DNA of 64,000 bases from Bacillus sp. ISL-7 (GCF_018613065.1 NZ_JAGGQW010000066.1:1-64000), one strand, 5' to 3'. Positions 27,916 through 37,471 are shown, counted from the stretch's first letter. The notes: generated by a model not told the origin, from the sequence alone. A program made the numbers and translations.

Positions 27916-28338
27916 TTAATGATGAACAAAATAAACCCATTGGAAGATAGATCCAAAAATCTTTCCTAATACGATGGCCATAATTAATATGGTAATTTCT
28001 CCATCTAATCGGATTCTTTTGGCGAGAATGGGGAAGACATTTAATACCTCTGTAAGAGCGGCAGCCAACATTCCATAAAAAGTCCCACCGGTCAATCCTA
28101 GAAAAATTAATGGGAAGGAAGGAATGTTTAAAACGGGATCCCTTAGGCTCGCTCCTACCCCCGTGAGTGCTCCTAAGAATACTGCCCATTCATAGTGTTG
28201 AATCATTTTAATTGTTTTACTAAGTTGTGTTAGTCTCGGGATAACTCCGAGCACCGTAAGAAAAGCTACAAAACCAGAACCTACCGCCAGTCCGCTTGCT
28301 ACACCTAAAAAGATAATCGCTAAAATACTAATCATCAT
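27916..28338 (-). CDS. spoVAB: Stage V sporulation protein SpoVAB
   Basis: 140-residue membrane protein with four to five hydrophobic segments; its start overlaps spoVAA by 11 nt. SpoVAB is part of the SpoVA group needed for dipicolinic acid uptake and release in B. subtilis, though its precise function is unknown. Confidence 0.92.
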   Translation of the reverse strand: MMISILAIIFLGVASGLAVGSGFVAFLTVLGVIPRLTQLSKTIKMIQHYEWAVFLGALTGVGASLRDPVLNIPSFPLIFLGLTGGTFYGMLAAALTEVLNVFPILAKRIRLDGEITILIMAIVLGKIFGSIFQWVYFVHH

Positions 28339-28948
28339 TAATTTTTTTTATACTTTCTTTATTTTCATGGATAATTACGTAATTATCTAAATCCATTTGG
28401 TAATTAAACATTTCTACTTCTAGAGGACTGGGTTCTTCATTAATACGTTTCTTAAAAAAATGGTTAAAAAATAGGATCATTCCTAAGCCTAAACCAATAG
28501 AATAGGGGATTTGAAACAGTAATGGTTTTGTTTCTTTTTTTCCAGTAATGATGGTATATATTTTTTCTTGGACACTCTTCATACTTACATCATCATGAAA
28601 ATTCATGATCGCCATGGCTGAACCAAAAAATAAGAGAAACCATATTAAAAGAAAATAAGGAATGGAAACTCCCTTTTTCTTATACGTGACTTCAATGATG
28701 GTTTGCGCAGGACCAATGGTTTGAACTTCCACTTCTCCAAATTCTCTCTTTAATAAGTGGATTACTTTCATGACATCTATGATGACTATATTCTGGTCCG
28801 CATCTGTTAATTGATGGATCATCATAGTTTGTAAATGTGAAAGAACTTCATCCGGGGCAATGACTTGGGCAATATCCTTTAACAATACTTTTTCTTCAGG
28901 CGGTGTTTGGACACGATTCCGCATGCGGATGTATATTGTTTCTTCCAA
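28328..28948 (-). CDS. spoVAA: Stage V sporulation protein SpoVAA
   Basis: 206 residues from a TTG start at 28948, giving MEETIYIRMRNRVQ and the same length as I recall for B. subtilis SpoVAA; GGGAAGTGA lies upstream. An upstream TTG at 29032 is open but has no ribosome site. N-terminal soluble domain followed by two membrane segments (about 105-125 and 145-165). First gene of the spoVA operon. Confidence 0.88.
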   Translation of the reverse strand: MEETIYIRMRNRVQTPPEEKVLLKDIAQVIAPDEVLSHLQTMMIHQLTDADQNIVIIDVMKVIHLLKREFGEVEVQTIGPAQTIIEVTYKKKGVSIPYFLLIWFLLFFGSAMAIMNFHDDVSMKSVQEKIYTIITGKKETKPLLFQIPYSIGLGLGMILFFNHFFKKRINEEPSPLEVEMFNYQMDLDNYVIIHENKESIKKINDD

Positions 28949-28985
28949 AACATTCACTTCCCACACAATGATTTCCTCGTATAAA

Positions 28986-29008
28986 TAGTATGAGTAATAA
29001 GCATTTTT
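28986..29008 (-). promoter_or_regulatory. Probable sigma-G promoter of spoVA
   Basis: CATACTA at minus 28992-28986 is a strong forespore -10; 15 bp upstream is the weaker -35 TGAAA. Its position 38 bp before the spoVAA TTG start also supports that start. Known spoVA operons are sigma-G dependent. Confidence 0.5.
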
Positions 29009-29041
29009 TTCATGAAATCCAAAAACTTCCAAAGTTATTCA

Positions 29042-29078
29042 ACAAATAAAAACCGTATGAATCAGAGATCCATACGGC
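29042..29078 (-). terminator. Terminator of the spoIIA operon
   Basis: CCGTATGGA and TCATACGG pair around an 8-nt loop and lead on the minus strand into TTTTTATTTG. The stem overlaps the sigF stop codon, so sigF and spoVA are separate units. Confidence 0.8.
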
Positions 29079-29820
29079 CTTTCATTTGCTGCAATATTTT
29101 TTTTTCAAGTCGCGATACTTGTACCTGAGAAATCCCGAGCCGAATGGCAACTTCAGATTGTGTTTGATCCTTATAATATCTTAAATAGACAATAAGTCTT
29201 TCCCGTTCATCCAATTCACGGATAGCTTCCTTTAAGGCAATTTTATCAAACCATTTTCCATCATTACCGTCATCAATTTGGTCAAGTAATGTAATCGGGT
29301 CCCCGTCATTTTCATAAACGGTTTCATGAATGGAAGAAGGTGTCCTGCTTGCTTCTTGAGCAAGGATTACATCCTCCGGTGTCAGCTCAAGATGGGCTGA
29401 TATCTCGTTAACGGTCGGAATTCTTCCCAGCGTTTTCGATAAATCATCCTTCGCTTTTCTGATTTTGTTTCCCATTTCTTTCAGTGAGCGGCTAACCTTA
29501 ACGGTTCCATCGTCACGGATAAATCGCTGGATTTCACCAATAATCATTGGAACTGCATATGTCGAAAACTTTACATCATATGAAAGGTCAAATTTATCAA
29601 CTGATTTTAATAATCCGATACAACCAATCTGGAATAGGTCATCAGGGTCATAGCCCCGATTAAGAAACCGTTGGACAACAGACCAGACCAGACGCATATT
29701 CTTTTCAACAATTAAATCCCTTGATACTTGGTCTCCGTCTTGGCTCTTTTTGATGAGCTCTTTTACTTCATGGTCCTTTAAATATGTTTGACCTTTATTG
29801 TTCTTAACCTCCACATCCAT
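29062..29820 (-). CDS. sigF: Forespore RNA polymerase sigma factor SigF
   Basis: 252-residue sigma-70-type factor: region 2 with DDLFQIGCIGLLKSVDKFD, region 3, and region 4 with TQSEVAIRLGISQVQVSRLE. First compartment-specific sigma factor of the forespore. Start ATG 29820 gives MDVEVK as in B. subtilis, with AAGGAGAC 6 nt upstream. Last of dacF-spoIIAA-spoIIAB-sigF. Confidence 0.97.
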   Translation of the reverse strand: MDVEVKNNKGQTYLKDHEVKELIKKSQDGDQVSRDLIVEKNMRLVWSVVQRFLNRGYDPDDLFQIGCIGLLKSVDKFDLSYDVKFSTYAVPMIIGEIQRFIRDDGTVKVSRSLKEMGNKIRKAKDDLSKTLGRIPTVNEISAHLELTPEDVILAQEASRTPSSIHETVYENDGDPITLLDQIDDGNDGKWFDKIALKEAIRELDERERLIVYLRYYKDQTQSEVAIRLGISQVQVSRLEKKILQQMKGRMDL

Positions 29821-29832
29821 TGGCAAGTCTCC

Positions 29833-30273
29833 TTAATTGCAAAGCATTTTGCGGTTTTGTAAATGCTTTCGTAATCTAACCTCGGTTCCTCGACCTGGCT
29901 GTGAATGAACCTCTACCTCATCCATGAAATTCTCCATGATAGTAAAACCCATACCGGAACGTTCTAAGTCCGGCTTTGTTGTAAATAATGGCTGACGAGC
30001 TTCTTCCACATCTACAATTCCCATTCCAACATCTTTTATTGTCAGATCAATTAAACTATCTTCAATGATTACTTGAATATAGACAATTCCATTTGGATCA
30101 TTTTCATAACCATGTATAATTGCATTGGTCACGGCTTCTGAAACGACTGTTTTAATTTCTGTCAACTCATCCATATTAGGATCTAGTTGTGCTATAAAAG
30201 CTGCAACAGTTACACGGGCAAAGGACTCATTTTGACTTAATGCACTGAATTGAAGATTCATTTCATTCTTCAC
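29833..30273 (-). CDS. spoIIAB: Anti-sigma-F factor/serine kinase SpoIIAB
   Basis: 146-residue GHKL-fold kinase: N box [15 protein letters not shown], and the ATP lid region with DVGMGI and [10 protein letters not shown]. Holds sigma-F inactive and phosphorylates SpoIIAA. GTG start directly after the spoIIAA TGA (TGAGTG). Same length as in B. subtilis. Confidence 0.97.
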   Translation of the reverse strand: MKNEMNLQFSALSQNESFARVTVAAFIAQLDPNMDELTEIKTVVSEAVTNAIIHGYENDPNGIVYIQVIIEDSLIDLTIKDVGMGIVDVEEARQPLFTTKPDLERSGMGFTIMENFMDEVEVHSQPGRGTEVRLRKHLQNRKMLCN

Positions 30274-30624
30274 TCAGGCCACCCCCAATCTTTGCAATGC
30301 AAATTCTTCTGTCGGTTCCATTTTTATGATTTTGAATAAACCAGACATATCGAATAATCTTTGTATTGCAGGGGAAATTGCACAAACCACCATTTCACCG
30401 TGCACCTGTTTAATTTGTTTGTATCTGCCTAATATAACTCCTAAGCCTGAACTGTCCATAAATGCAAGATGTTCCAGATTTAAGACAATATGACGAATAT
30501 CATTTTTTTCAATAACTGCTATCGCTTTTTCGCGAAGTTCATCCGCGGTGTGGTGATCTAATTCACCGCTTAAACGAATACATAGAACGTCATGTTTTGT
30601 TTCCATATTAATATTAAGACTCAC
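30274..30624 (-). CDS. spoIIAA: Anti-anti-sigma factor SpoIIAA
   Basis: 116-residue STAS protein. The phosphorylation site is S58 in [12 protein letters not shown], at the same position as in B. subtilis. Dephosphorylated by SpoIIE, it displaces SpoIIAB from sigma-F. The GTG start at 30624 gives MSLNINM, preceded by AAGGAGGA at 9 nt; the longer form from 30660 would start inside the promoter. The start codon lies in a potential hairpin (30618-30658). Confidence 0.96.
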   Translation of the reverse strand: MSLNINMETKHDVLCIRLSGELDHHTADELREKAIAVIEKNDIRHIVLNLEHLAFMDSSGLGVILGRYKQIKQVHGEMVVCAISPAIQRLFDMSGLFKIIKMEPTEEFALQRLGVA

Positions 30625-30658
30625 TATCCACGTCCTCCTTAATCTGGTATAGTGAGTC
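30618..30658 (-). promoter_or_regulatory. Inverted repeat bracketing the spoIIAA ribosome site
   Basis: Minus-strand GACTCACTAT (30658-30649) and ATAGTGAGTC (30627-30618) are perfect 10-bp complements. The 21-nt loop holds GGAGG and the downstream arm holds the GTG start. The upstream arm overlaps the end of the sigma-H -10 and the expected start point, so it would be complete only in RNA coming from dacF. Confidence 0.55.
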
Positions 30659-30685
30659 AATTCTCTTTACGGGTGTTAATATCCT
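30657..30685 (-). promoter_or_regulatory. Sigma-H promoter of spoIIA
   Basis: AGGATATT (minus 30685-30678) and GAGAATTGA (30665-30657) are separated by 12 bp and match the sigma-H consensus AGGAWWW / GAATW. In B. subtilis spoIIA is transcribed by sigma-H with Spo0A. Confidence 0.85.
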
Positions 30686-30767
30686 TCTCCAAATACAAAA
30701 CAAGTTGTTTTTCGCTAAAAGAAGTGACATATCTAGTTATTTCGACATCGAAAACCCGGAAGTGTCT

Positions 30768-31958
30768 TTATTTACCCGCCTTTGTAAACATACCGAAGGA
30801 ACGTTTATATAGGGTCCACCATCCGGCTTCTTTTACATTTTTATTTGCTAATAAAGGACTTTCTAGAAACACTTCTCCGTCCTTAATCAACTTTATGGTT
30901 CCTACTTTATCACCTTTATGAATTGGGGCATTAAGATTTTTATTGATAATCACCTTACTTTTTACATCCGCTGTTTTTTCGCCCTTTTTAGTCAGCAAGG
31001 AAATTGGCTCACTTGTTACAGCCTCCACAGACTTTTCCTGTCCTTTGCTTATTCTCACTTGGGCAATTGTCTGGTTACGTTTATACATAGGATGTGTTTG
31101 ATATTGGTTGAAAGCATAGTTAAGCATTTTAGTTACTTGGGCATTTCTTTCCTTGGATGTGGGCGCGCCAAACACCACTGCAATTACGCGCATGCCGTTC
31201 TTTTGAGCTGTTGCCGTTAAGCAGTACTTCGCTTCTGCAGTAAAGCCGGTTTTGAGTCCGTCCACACCAGGATAAAAGCGCACCAATTTATTGGTATTAA
31301 CAAGCCAGAATTTTTTGTCTGTATTTTCACGAAGATATGCTTCATACATCCCGGTGAATTTCGTAATGTCTTCATATTTTAATAGTTCCTTCGCCATAAT
31401 AGCCATATCACTTGCAGTGCTGAAATGACCACTGACCGGTAGTCCCGTCGTATTTTTAAAGTAAGTATGTTTTAAGCCAAGTTCTTTGGCCTTATCATTC
31501 ATCATATCAACAAATGCTTCTTCTGACCCTGCAATTCTCTCAGCCATAGCAACAGAAGCATCATTTCCAGAACCAATAGCAATTCCTCTTAACATTTCCT
31601 TGGTGGTCATTTCTTCGCCAGCTTCAAGAAAAATTTGTGAACCGCCCATCGAGGCAGCATACTCACTTGCTCTGACTTTTTCATTCCAAGTAAGTTTTCC
31701 TTGATCGATTGACTCCATAATTAAAAGCATCGTCATAATTTTGGTCATACTTGCAGGCGGAAGCTCTTCATTACTGTTTTTCTCATAAAGCACTTTACCT
31801 GTATCACGTTCAATTAAAATAGCGGATTTTACATTGTTGACGATATCAGCATTCTTCTTTTCTTCAGCATTCTTTTTTTCTTCAGCTGCAAAAGCAGATG
31901 TACTCATTAAACTTGTAAGTAAAAAAAATGTCACTATCGCAGAGACAAATCGTTTCAT
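30768..31958 (-). CDS. dacF: Sporulation D-alanyl-D-alanine carboxypeptidase DacF
   Basis: 396-residue penicillin-binding protein with signal peptide (1-25, ending SAFA), catalytic PPASMTKIM (SxxK), GSGND (SxN) and LKTGFT (KTG), then a beta-rich C-terminal domain and short tail. Acts with DacB on spore cortex structure from the forespore side. Start ATG 31958 lies 9 nt after GGAGGG; an ATG 6 nt upstream is too close to it. It is upstream of spoIIAA on the same strand without a clear terminator between. Confidence 0.93.
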   Translation of the reverse strand: MKRFVSAIVTFFLLTSLMSTSAFAAEEKKNAEEKKNADIVNNVKSAILIERDTGKVLYEKNSNEELPPASMTKIMTMLLIMESIDQGKLTWNEKVRASEYAASMGGSQIFLEAGEEMTTKEMLRGIAIGSGNDASVAMAERIAGSEEAFVDMMNDKAKELGLKHTYFKNTTGLPVSGHFSTASDMAIMAKELLKYEDITKFTGMYEAYLRENTDKKFWLVNTNKLVRFYPGVDGLKTGFTAEAKYCLTATAQKNGMRVIAVVFGAPTSKERNAQVTKMLNYAFNQYQTHPMYKRNQTIAQVRISKGQEKSVEAVTSEPISLLTKKGEKTADVKSKVIINKNLNAPIHKGDKVGTIKLIKDGEVFLESPLLANKNVKEAGWWTLYKRSFGMFTKAGK

Positions 31959-32046
31959 TCGCATAACCCTCCATTCTTTATAGCATCCATTTTTTCCAAA
32001 ATTAATAACTTTATACAATTATTCCCTCCTAAAGAAAATAAAAATA

Positions 32047-32089
32047 GGTGTCAGGCACCATGTGAATTTTTCACATGGTGCCTGACACC
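32047..32089. repeat. Perfect 19-bp palindrome of the GGTGTCAGGCACC type
   Basis: GGTGTCAGGCACCATGTGA and its exact complement TCACATGGTGCCTGACACC are separated by ATTTT. It lies between dacF and pdp, both on the minus strand. Folded as RNA it would be a very stable hairpin, but T runs at its ends are weak. The GGTGTCAGGCACC core is a motif I associate with interspersed palindromes in Bacillaceae. Confidence 0.85.
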
Positions 32090-32101
32090 CTTTAACCTGT
32101 T

Positions 32102-33406
32102 TTATTCTGTTATTTCTTCATGGACAAGGATTGGTGCGTTTATTTTTGTTGCTGAAATTTTAATATTATGATATAGCCTTGTTTTTACTTCTTCTACATT
32201 TTCGAAGTTGCTGTAAATCGTTACTAATGACTCGCCTTTTTTGACTTGGTCACCAATTTTCTTTCTTAAGACAAGGCCCACTGCTAAATCAATAACAGAT
32301 TCCTTCGTTGCTCGTCCAGCTCCAAGGATCATCGCCGCTGTACCAACTTCATCTGCAACAATTTCGGATACATAACCCTCTTCTTTGGCTTCAAGTTCAA
32401 AGGTATACTTTGCTTGAGGCATTTTTGAAGGGTCATCAACAATTGATGCATCCCCACCTTGTGAGCTTAAAAATACTTTTAATTTTTCAAGTGCTGATCC
32501 GTCCTTTATGACACCTTCAAGCAGGGTGCGTGCTTCTGCTAATGAACCAGCCTTTTCTGCTAAGTAAACCATGTGGCTGCCTAGGGTTAAACAAAGCTCT
32601 GTTAAGTCTTCAGGACCTTCCCCTTTTAAAGTATCAATCGCTTCTTTTACTTCAAGGGCGTTACCAATCGCAAAACCAAGTGGTTGACTCATGTCAGAAA
32701 TAACAGCCATTGTTCTTCTGCCAACATTGTTCCCAATTCGCACCATTGCTTTTGCCAATTCCCGAGAATCATCAAGTGTCTTCATAAATGCACCCGCGCC
32801 GGTTTTGACATCAAGAACTATGGCATCTGCACCCGCTGCTATCTTTTTACTCATAATAGAACTTGCGATTAGTGGAATGCTATCAACAGTTGCTGTAACA
32901 TCACGTAAAGCATAAAGTTTCTTATCCGCAGGAGTTAAATTTCCACTTTGACCAATGACAGCAATCTTATTTTTATTAACAAGGCCGATAAATTCTTCAT
33001 TTTCAATTTCAACATGGAAGCCTTTTACTGCTTCTAATTTATCAATTGTTCCTCCGGTATGGCCTAAGCCGCGCCCCGACATTTTTGCCACAGGTACCCC
33101 AAGTGCAGCAACCAGCGGTCCAAGAACTAGGGTAGTTGTGTCGCCTACACCGCCAGTAGAATGTTTATCAACTTTAATTCCCTCAATTTGTGATAAATCA
33201 ATTTGATCTCCTGATTCAACCATGGCCATGGTTAAATCGGCTCTTTCCTGTTCCGTCATCCCTTTGAAAAAGATAGCCATCGTTAAGGCGCTAACTTGGT
33301 AATCTGGGATCGAACCATCGGTATATCCTTTAATAATAAAATTTATTTCTTCAGTTGATAGTTCCTGTCCATCTCTTTTCTTCTCTATTAAGTCAACCAT
33401 TCTCAT
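32102..33406 (-). CDS. pdp: Pyrimidine-nucleoside phosphorylase Pdp
   Basis: 434 residues from ATG 33406. Family signature near residue 80-120: [17 protein letters not shown] and [18 protein letters not shown], with the phosphate-binding and catalytic residues. Phosphorolyses uridine, thymidine and deoxyuridine. Third gene of deoB-pupG-pdp, so (deoxy)ribose phosphates released here feed DeoB. Confidence 0.95.
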   Translation of the reverse strand: MRMVDLIEKKRDGQELSTEEINFIIKGYTDGSIPDYQVSALTMAIFFKGMTEQERADLTMAMVESGDQIDLSQIEGIKVDKHSTGGVGDTTTLVLGPLVAALGVPVAKMSGRGLGHTGGTIDKLEAVKGFHVEIENEEFIGLVNKNKIAVIGQSGNLTPADKKLYALRDVTATVDSIPLIASSIMSKKIAAGADAIVLDVKTGAGAFMKTLDDSRELAKAMVRIGNNVGRRTMAVISDMSQPLGFAIGNALEVKEAIDTLKGEGPEDLTELCLTLGSHMVYLAEKAGSLAEARTLLEGVIKDGSALEKLKVFLSSQGGDASIVDDPSKMPQAKYTFELEAKEEGYVSEIVADEVGTAAMILGAGRATKESVIDLAVGLVLRKKIGDQVKKGESLVTIYSNFENVEEVKTRLYHNIKISATKINAPILVHEEITE

Positions 33407-33450
33407 TATAATCACCACTTTACGAAATTTTCCTATAACAGAATTTATAT

Positions 33451-33480
33451 CACACCGCTAACCGGGCGCTTCCGCTTTGT
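33451..33480 (-). repeat. Short interspersed repeat, partial copy
   Basis: Minus-strand ACAAAGCGGAAGCGCCCGGT then TAGCGGTGTG matches the head of the repeat family at 27864 and 45276, without the GCTAGAC tail. It lies directly after the pupG stop, before pdp. Confidence 0.65.
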
Positions 33481-33482
33481 TA

Positions 33483-34301
33483 TTAAGCGATCGTTTTTAC
33501 AATTTCTTTTATATATTGAAGAAAGTCAGCTTTCACTCTTTCTGTTGTTTCAATAACTTCATCATGGGTAAGTGGTTGATCAAGAATTCCTGCTGCCATG
33601 TTCGAAATACAAGAAATTCCAAGAACCTTCATACCACTGTGACGGGCAACAATTACTTCTGGTACAGTCGACATTCCGACGGCATCTCCGCCCAAAGTGC
33701 GCACCATTCGTATTTCAGCAGGCGTTTCATAAACAGGCCCAGGGTTTCCGAAATAGACGCCCTCTTTTACCTTGATATTTAAGCGGTCGGCAATTTCCCT
33801 TGCTACAGCACGTAATTCTTTCGTATATGCCTCAGACATATCAGGGAAGCGGACACCAAACTTGGAATCATTCGGTCCGATTAATGGATTTGTTCCCATA
33901 TAATTAATGTGATCGGATATTATCATTAAATCCCCTGCAGAGAAGGTTTCATTCACTCCGCCCGCTGCATTGGTTACGATTAACATTTCAACTCCAAGTT
34001 CTTTCATGACGCGCACGGGAAAGGTTACTTTTTCCATACTATATCCTTCATAGAAATGGAATCTTCCTTGCATGGCAACAACCTCTACGCCACTTAATAA
34101 ACCAAACACTAATTGTCCAGCGTGACCTTCAACTGTAGAAATTGGGAAGTCAGGTATCTGATTATATGGAATTTTTACAGGGGTCTCAATTTCATCCGCT
34201 AGGACACCGAGGCCAGATCCTAAAATAAGACCAATTCTGGGCGTATTCTCATATTTTTGTTTTAAAAATCCTGTAGCATTTTGAATTTTATCAGCATTCA
34301 T
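33483..34301 (-). CDS. pupG: Purine-nucleoside phosphorylase PupG
   Basis: 272-residue trimeric-type PNP: GSGLGVLADE phosphate loop, GRFHFYEGY, VTNAAGGVN and PVYETPAEIRM. Phosphorolyses guanosine, inosine and their deoxy forms. Two bases separate it from the deoB stop. Confidence 0.94.
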   Translation of the reverse strand: MNADKIQNATGFLKQKYENTPRIGLILGSGLGVLADEIETPVKIPYNQIPDFPISTVEGHAGQLVFGLLSGVEVVAMQGRFHFYEGYSMEKVTFPVRVMKELGVEMLIVTNAAGGVNETFSAGDLMIISDHINYMGTNPLIGPNDSKFGVRFPDMSEAYTKELRAVAREIADRLNIKVKEGVYFGNPGPVYETPAEIRMVRTLGGDAVGMSTVPEVIVARHSGMKVLGISCISNMAAGILDQPLTHDEVIETTERVKADFLQYIKEIVKTIA

Positions 34302-34303
34302 TT

Positions 34304-35500
34304 TTATACCCCTTTTGAATTTAATTCGTTTAAAAAACTTTTTCCGAAGTTAGGTAGTTTCACATTGAAGTTTTCAGCAACAGTTGCCCCAAGGTCCGCA
34401 AAGGTCTCTCTAATTGGGAGCTCTTTCGCTTCGTTCATACGCTTTGAATAAACAAGTAATGGTACGTATTCACGAGTATGGTCAGTTCCTGGTGCAACAG
34501 GGTCATTTCCATGGTCTGCGGTAATCATTAATAGGTCGTCTTCTTTCATTTTTGCAAACACTTCTGGCAGGCGTGCATCATATTCTTCCAGTGCTTTTCC
34601 ATAGCCTTCTGGGTCACGGCGGTGTCCGTATAATGCATCAAAGTCAACTAAATTTAAGAAACTAATACCTGTAAAATCCATATCCAATGTTTCTACTAGT
34701 TTATCCATTCCATCCATATTAGAAACTGTTCTAAGTGATTGAGTTACGCCTTCTCCATCATATATATCGGAAATTTTTCCGATCGCAATAACATCAAGAC
34801 CAGCATCTTTTAATTCACTCATTACTGTACGGTCAAAAGGTTTTAATGCATAGTCATGACGGTTAGAAGTACGTTTAAAATTTCCAGGTTCCCCCAAGAA
34901 AGGTCTAGCAATGACACGGCCAACCATATACTTCTCATCAAGAGTCAATTCACGAGCGATTTTACAGATCTTATATTGCTCTTCAATTGGGATAATTTCT
35001 TCATGGGCAGCAATCTGAAGGACAGAATCCGCAGAAGTATAGACGATCAATGCTCCTGTTTTCATATGCTCTTCGCCCAACTCAACGAGGATTTCAGTTC
35101 CGCTAGCGGGCTTATTGCCAATAATTTTTCTGCCTGTGCGTTTTTCTAACTCTGAAAGAAGCTCATTCGGAAAACCCTCTGGGAATACACGAAAAGGGGT
35201 TTGAATATTCAGGCCCATAATTTCCCAGTGACCTGTCATGGTATCTTTTCCGTTAGAGGCCTCCATCATTTTTGTATAATATGCTAATGGTTTTTCTGCT
35301 TTTTCAATTCCTTTAATTTCACGGATATTGCTTAAACCCAACTTGCCCATATTTGGCATGTTCAGACCATTCATTCTTTCCGCTATATGACCAAAAGTAT
35401 CTGCACCCTTGTCACCAAACTTTTCCGCATCCGGGGCTTCGCCAATACCAACCGAGTCCATTACGATAATAAAAATACGTTTATATGTATTTGCAGCCAT
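34304..35500 (-). CDS. deoB: Phosphopentomutase DeoB (Drm)
   Basis: 398-residue alkaline-phosphatase-fold enzyme: N-terminal metal site [18 protein letters not shown] and C-terminal [20 protein letters not shown]. Interconverts (deoxy)ribose 1- and 5-phosphate. Heads the nucleoside catabolism operon; GGAGGAAG lies upstream. Confidence 0.96.
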   Translation of the reverse strand: MAANTYKRIFIIVMDSVGIGEAPDAEKFGDKGADTFGHIAERMNGLNMPNMGKLGLSNIREIKGIEKAEKPLAYYTKMMEASNGKDTMTGHWEIMGLNIQTPFRVFPEGFPNELLSELEKRTGRKIIGNKPASGTEILVELGEEHMKTGALIVYTSADSVLQIAAHEEIIPIEEQYKICKIARELTLDEKYMVGRVIARPFLGEPGNFKRTSNRHDYALKPFDRTVMSELKDAGLDVIAIGKISDIYDGEGVTQSLRTVSNMDGMDKLVETLDMDFTGISFLNLVDFDALYGHRRDPEGYGKALEEYDARLPEVFAKMKEDDLLMITADHGNDPVAPGTDHTREYVPLLVYSKRMNEAKELPIRETFADLGATVAENFNVKLPNFGKSFLNELNSKGV

Positions 35501-35523
35501 TCAATTCTTCCTCCTTTTTCCGT

Positions 35524-35537
35524 AGAAAACGTTTGCA
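35524..35537. promoter_or_regulatory. cre site for CcpA upstream of deoB
   Basis: AGAAAACGTTTGCA matches the consensus TGWAARCGYTWNCW at 13 of 14 positions. It is 24 bp upstream of the deoB start, a position that would block transcription under catabolite repression, which suits a nucleoside-scavenging operon. Confidence 0.7.
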
Positions 35538-35660
35538 AATATTAACATTACACAAGAATAAGTTGCCCTCTTTAGTTTAGTATTATTAAATCTAATCCAA
35601 ATCTATTCGTCAGAAGTCTGACATCTCTATTGTACTAAATGTTTTAAAAATTACAAGGAA

Positions 35661-35686
35661 AAAGCCACCGAATTTCAGGCAGCTTT
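35661..35686 (-). terminator. Terminator of xerD
   Basis: Minus-strand AAGCTGCC and GGTGGCTT pair (two G-U) and lead into TTTTTCC. Confidence 0.65.
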
Positions 35687-35723
35687 TTGACAATTATATG
35701 ATTTTTATAGAACTCTCATTCTA

Positions 35724-36611
35724 TTAAGCTCGAGGATGAAATTTACTATAGACGTCTTTTAACTTTGTTTTTGAAACATGTGTATATATTTGTGTGGTTG
35801 AGATATCTGCATGACCTAACATTTCTTGGACTGCTCGTAAATCAGCACCATTTTCTAACAAATGCGTTGCAAAAGAATGGCGAAGGGTATGTGGTGTTAG
35901 TTCTTTATCTATTCCGGCTTCTCTAGCAAGCTTTTTCAATATTTTCCAAAACCCTTGGCGTGTTAGCTGCTTCCCTTGATGGTTTAAAAACAAAGCATGA
36001 TCTTGTTGCTTTGCGGATGTAAACCGAGGTCTTCCATCTTCCAGGTAATGTTTTATGGCATCAGCTGCAGCACGTCCAATGGGAATAATTCGTTCTTTAT
36101 TCCCGTTACAACGAACAAACCCCATCGTTAACTGAATATTATCAATCTCAAGACCTATTAGTTCACTAACACGGATACCTGTAGCATATAGCAGTTCAAG
36201 CATCGCCTTGTCCCTTATTCCAAAATGATCTTGTGTATTAGGTGTGTCCAGCAGGATTTCTACTTCTTGTAAACTCAATACATTGGGCAGTGATCTTTCA
36301 AGTCTGGGTGTTTCTATTTGAACAGATGGGTCTTGATCTGTTGCCTTGGCCCTTAATAAAAATTGATGAAATGCACGGACAGAGGCGATGTGCCGTGCCA
36401 ATGTTTTCTTGGATTTCCCCTGTTCTTTTAGAAATCTTAAAAAGTGGACAATATGTACACGTTGTACATCATTTAAAGAATGGACGGATTCGACATTTAT
36501 CAAATAATGAAGATAGCTTTTTAAATCTCGCTCATACGCCATAATTGTGTTTTGGGCTGAACCTTTTTCAACGATTAAATAATCCATAAAATCCTTTAAT
36601 TGCTCGTCCAT
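35724..36611 (-). CDS. xerD: Site-specific tyrosine recombinase XerD
   Basis: 295 residues: N-terminal SAM-like DNA-binding domain (1-85) and catalytic domain with R (ATGIRVSEL), [22 protein letters not shown] and nucleophile Y in QIYTHV. With XerC (CodV) resolves chromosome dimers at dif. Follows yqzK by 5 nt, as in B. subtilis. Confidence 0.95.
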   Translation of the reverse strand: MDEQLKDFMDYLIVEKGSAQNTIMAYERDLKSYLHYLINVESVHSLNDVQRVHIVHFLRFLKEQGKSKKTLARHIASVRAFHQFLLRAKATDQDPSVQIETPRLERSLPNVLSLQEVEILLDTPNTQDHFGIRDKAMLELLYATGIRVSELIGLEIDNIQLTMGFVRCNGNKERIIPIGRAAADAIKHYLEDGRPRFTSAKQQDHALFLNHQGKQLTRQGFWKILKKLAREAGIDKELTPHTLRHSFATHLLENGADLRAVQEMLGHADISTTQIYTHVSKTKLKDVYSKFHPRA

Positions 36612-36616
36612 CGTAT

Positions 36617-36844
36617 TTACTCCCCATTTAAATAAAACAACATCAGCCGATCTAACAAGGAAGAATCCTCCTCATTCACTGCGTTCGAAACTTTTAGCGC
36701 AGCTCCTTCCGGTTCATCATAGCGATGATAATTTTGATATTCTTCATTCACAAACATGATACCATAATAGAAAAGAATCGTGCACCCTGTGAATATGATA
36801 AAGACCTTTAAGGTTTTTAATGCTGCTTTTAAAAATAAGATCAT
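36617..36844 (-). CDS. yqzK: YqzK family protein (DUF4227)
   Basis: 75-residue protein with one N-terminal membrane segment and a short acidic outside part. The ATG at 36844 has GGGAG 7 nt upstream; a TTG at 36865 is also open. Conserved between fur and xerD in Bacillus; function unknown. Confidence 0.8.
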   Translation of the reverse strand: MILFLKAALKTLKVFIIFTGCTILFYYGIMFVNEEYQNYHRYDEPEGAALKVSNAVNEEDSSLLDRLMLFYLNGE

Positions 36845-36946
36845 CCCGCTTCTCCCACTTTCCAATCATCTAGTAAAATGTATGCCAAAATAGATAAATT
36901 TTATACCTAGTCATTGGTAATATAGGGGAAGTTCTTTTCACTAAAA

Positions 36947-36973
36947 AGAAAAAAGCCCTTTTCAAGGAGCTTT
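36947..36973 (-). terminator. Terminator of fur
   Basis: Minus-strand AAAGCTCCTT and AAGGGCTTT pair imperfectly and run into TTTTTTCTTTT. Confidence 0.7.
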
Positions 36974-36979
36974 CATTGG

Positions 36980-37444
36980 TTAATCAGCTTTTTCTTCCTC
37001 TTTATCTTTATCCTGGCATCGGTAACAGATCCCATGAAAAGTGAGGCGATGATCTTTTATTTTAAAATTCCATTTGCGTTCCACAATTGCTTCTACATCT
37101 TCAAGTAAATCCTCTTGAATTTCATCAACGGCACCACATTCAATACAAACAAGATGATGATGAAAATGGGCTGCACCTTCCTGGCGAAGGTCATAGCGAG
37201 AAACCCCATCCCCAAAATTTATTTTATCAACAACTTTTAATTCCGTTAATAATTCCAACGTCCGATAAACAGTTGCTAAACCAATTTCAGGCGATTTTTC
37301 TTTCACGAGGAGGTATACATCTTCCGCACTTAAATGATCCTCTTCATTTTCCAATAAAACTCGAACGGTTGCCTCACGCTGAGGTGTTAGTTTATAGCTT
37401 GCTGAATGCAACTGTTTCTTAATTCTTTCAATTCTAGTTTCCAT
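36980..37444 (-). CDS. fur: Ferric uptake regulator Fur
   Basis: 154 residues: N-terminal winged helix (10-85; LATVYRTLELL) and C-terminal dimer domain with metal ligands HFHHHLVC and two CxxC pairs (CIEC, CYRC). Represses iron-uptake genes when iron is sufficient. Among Fur-family paralogues, Fur is the one expected next to yqzK-xerD and spoIIM. Confidence 0.93.
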   Translation of the reverse strand: METRIERIKKQLHSASYKLTPQREATVRVLLENEEDHLSAEDVYLLVKEKSPEIGLATVYRTLELLTELKVVDKINFGDGVSRYDLRQEGAAHFHHHLVCIECGAVDEIQEDLLEDVEAIVERKWNFKIKDHRLTFHGICYRCQDKDKEEEKAD

Positions 37445-37471
37445 CCTGCAGTCCCTCCCTCGCCACTGTTA

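Noticed and set aside
28949..29032. Longer N-terminus for SpoVAA
   Set aside because: No ribosome site upstream of 29032, a forespore promoter lies inside this stretch, and the shorter form has the family's usual length and first residues.
31959..32046. Sigma-G promoter of dacF
   Set aside because: GTATA and GAATA -35-like words are present on the minus strand but none has a CATNNTA-type -10 at 15-16 bp.
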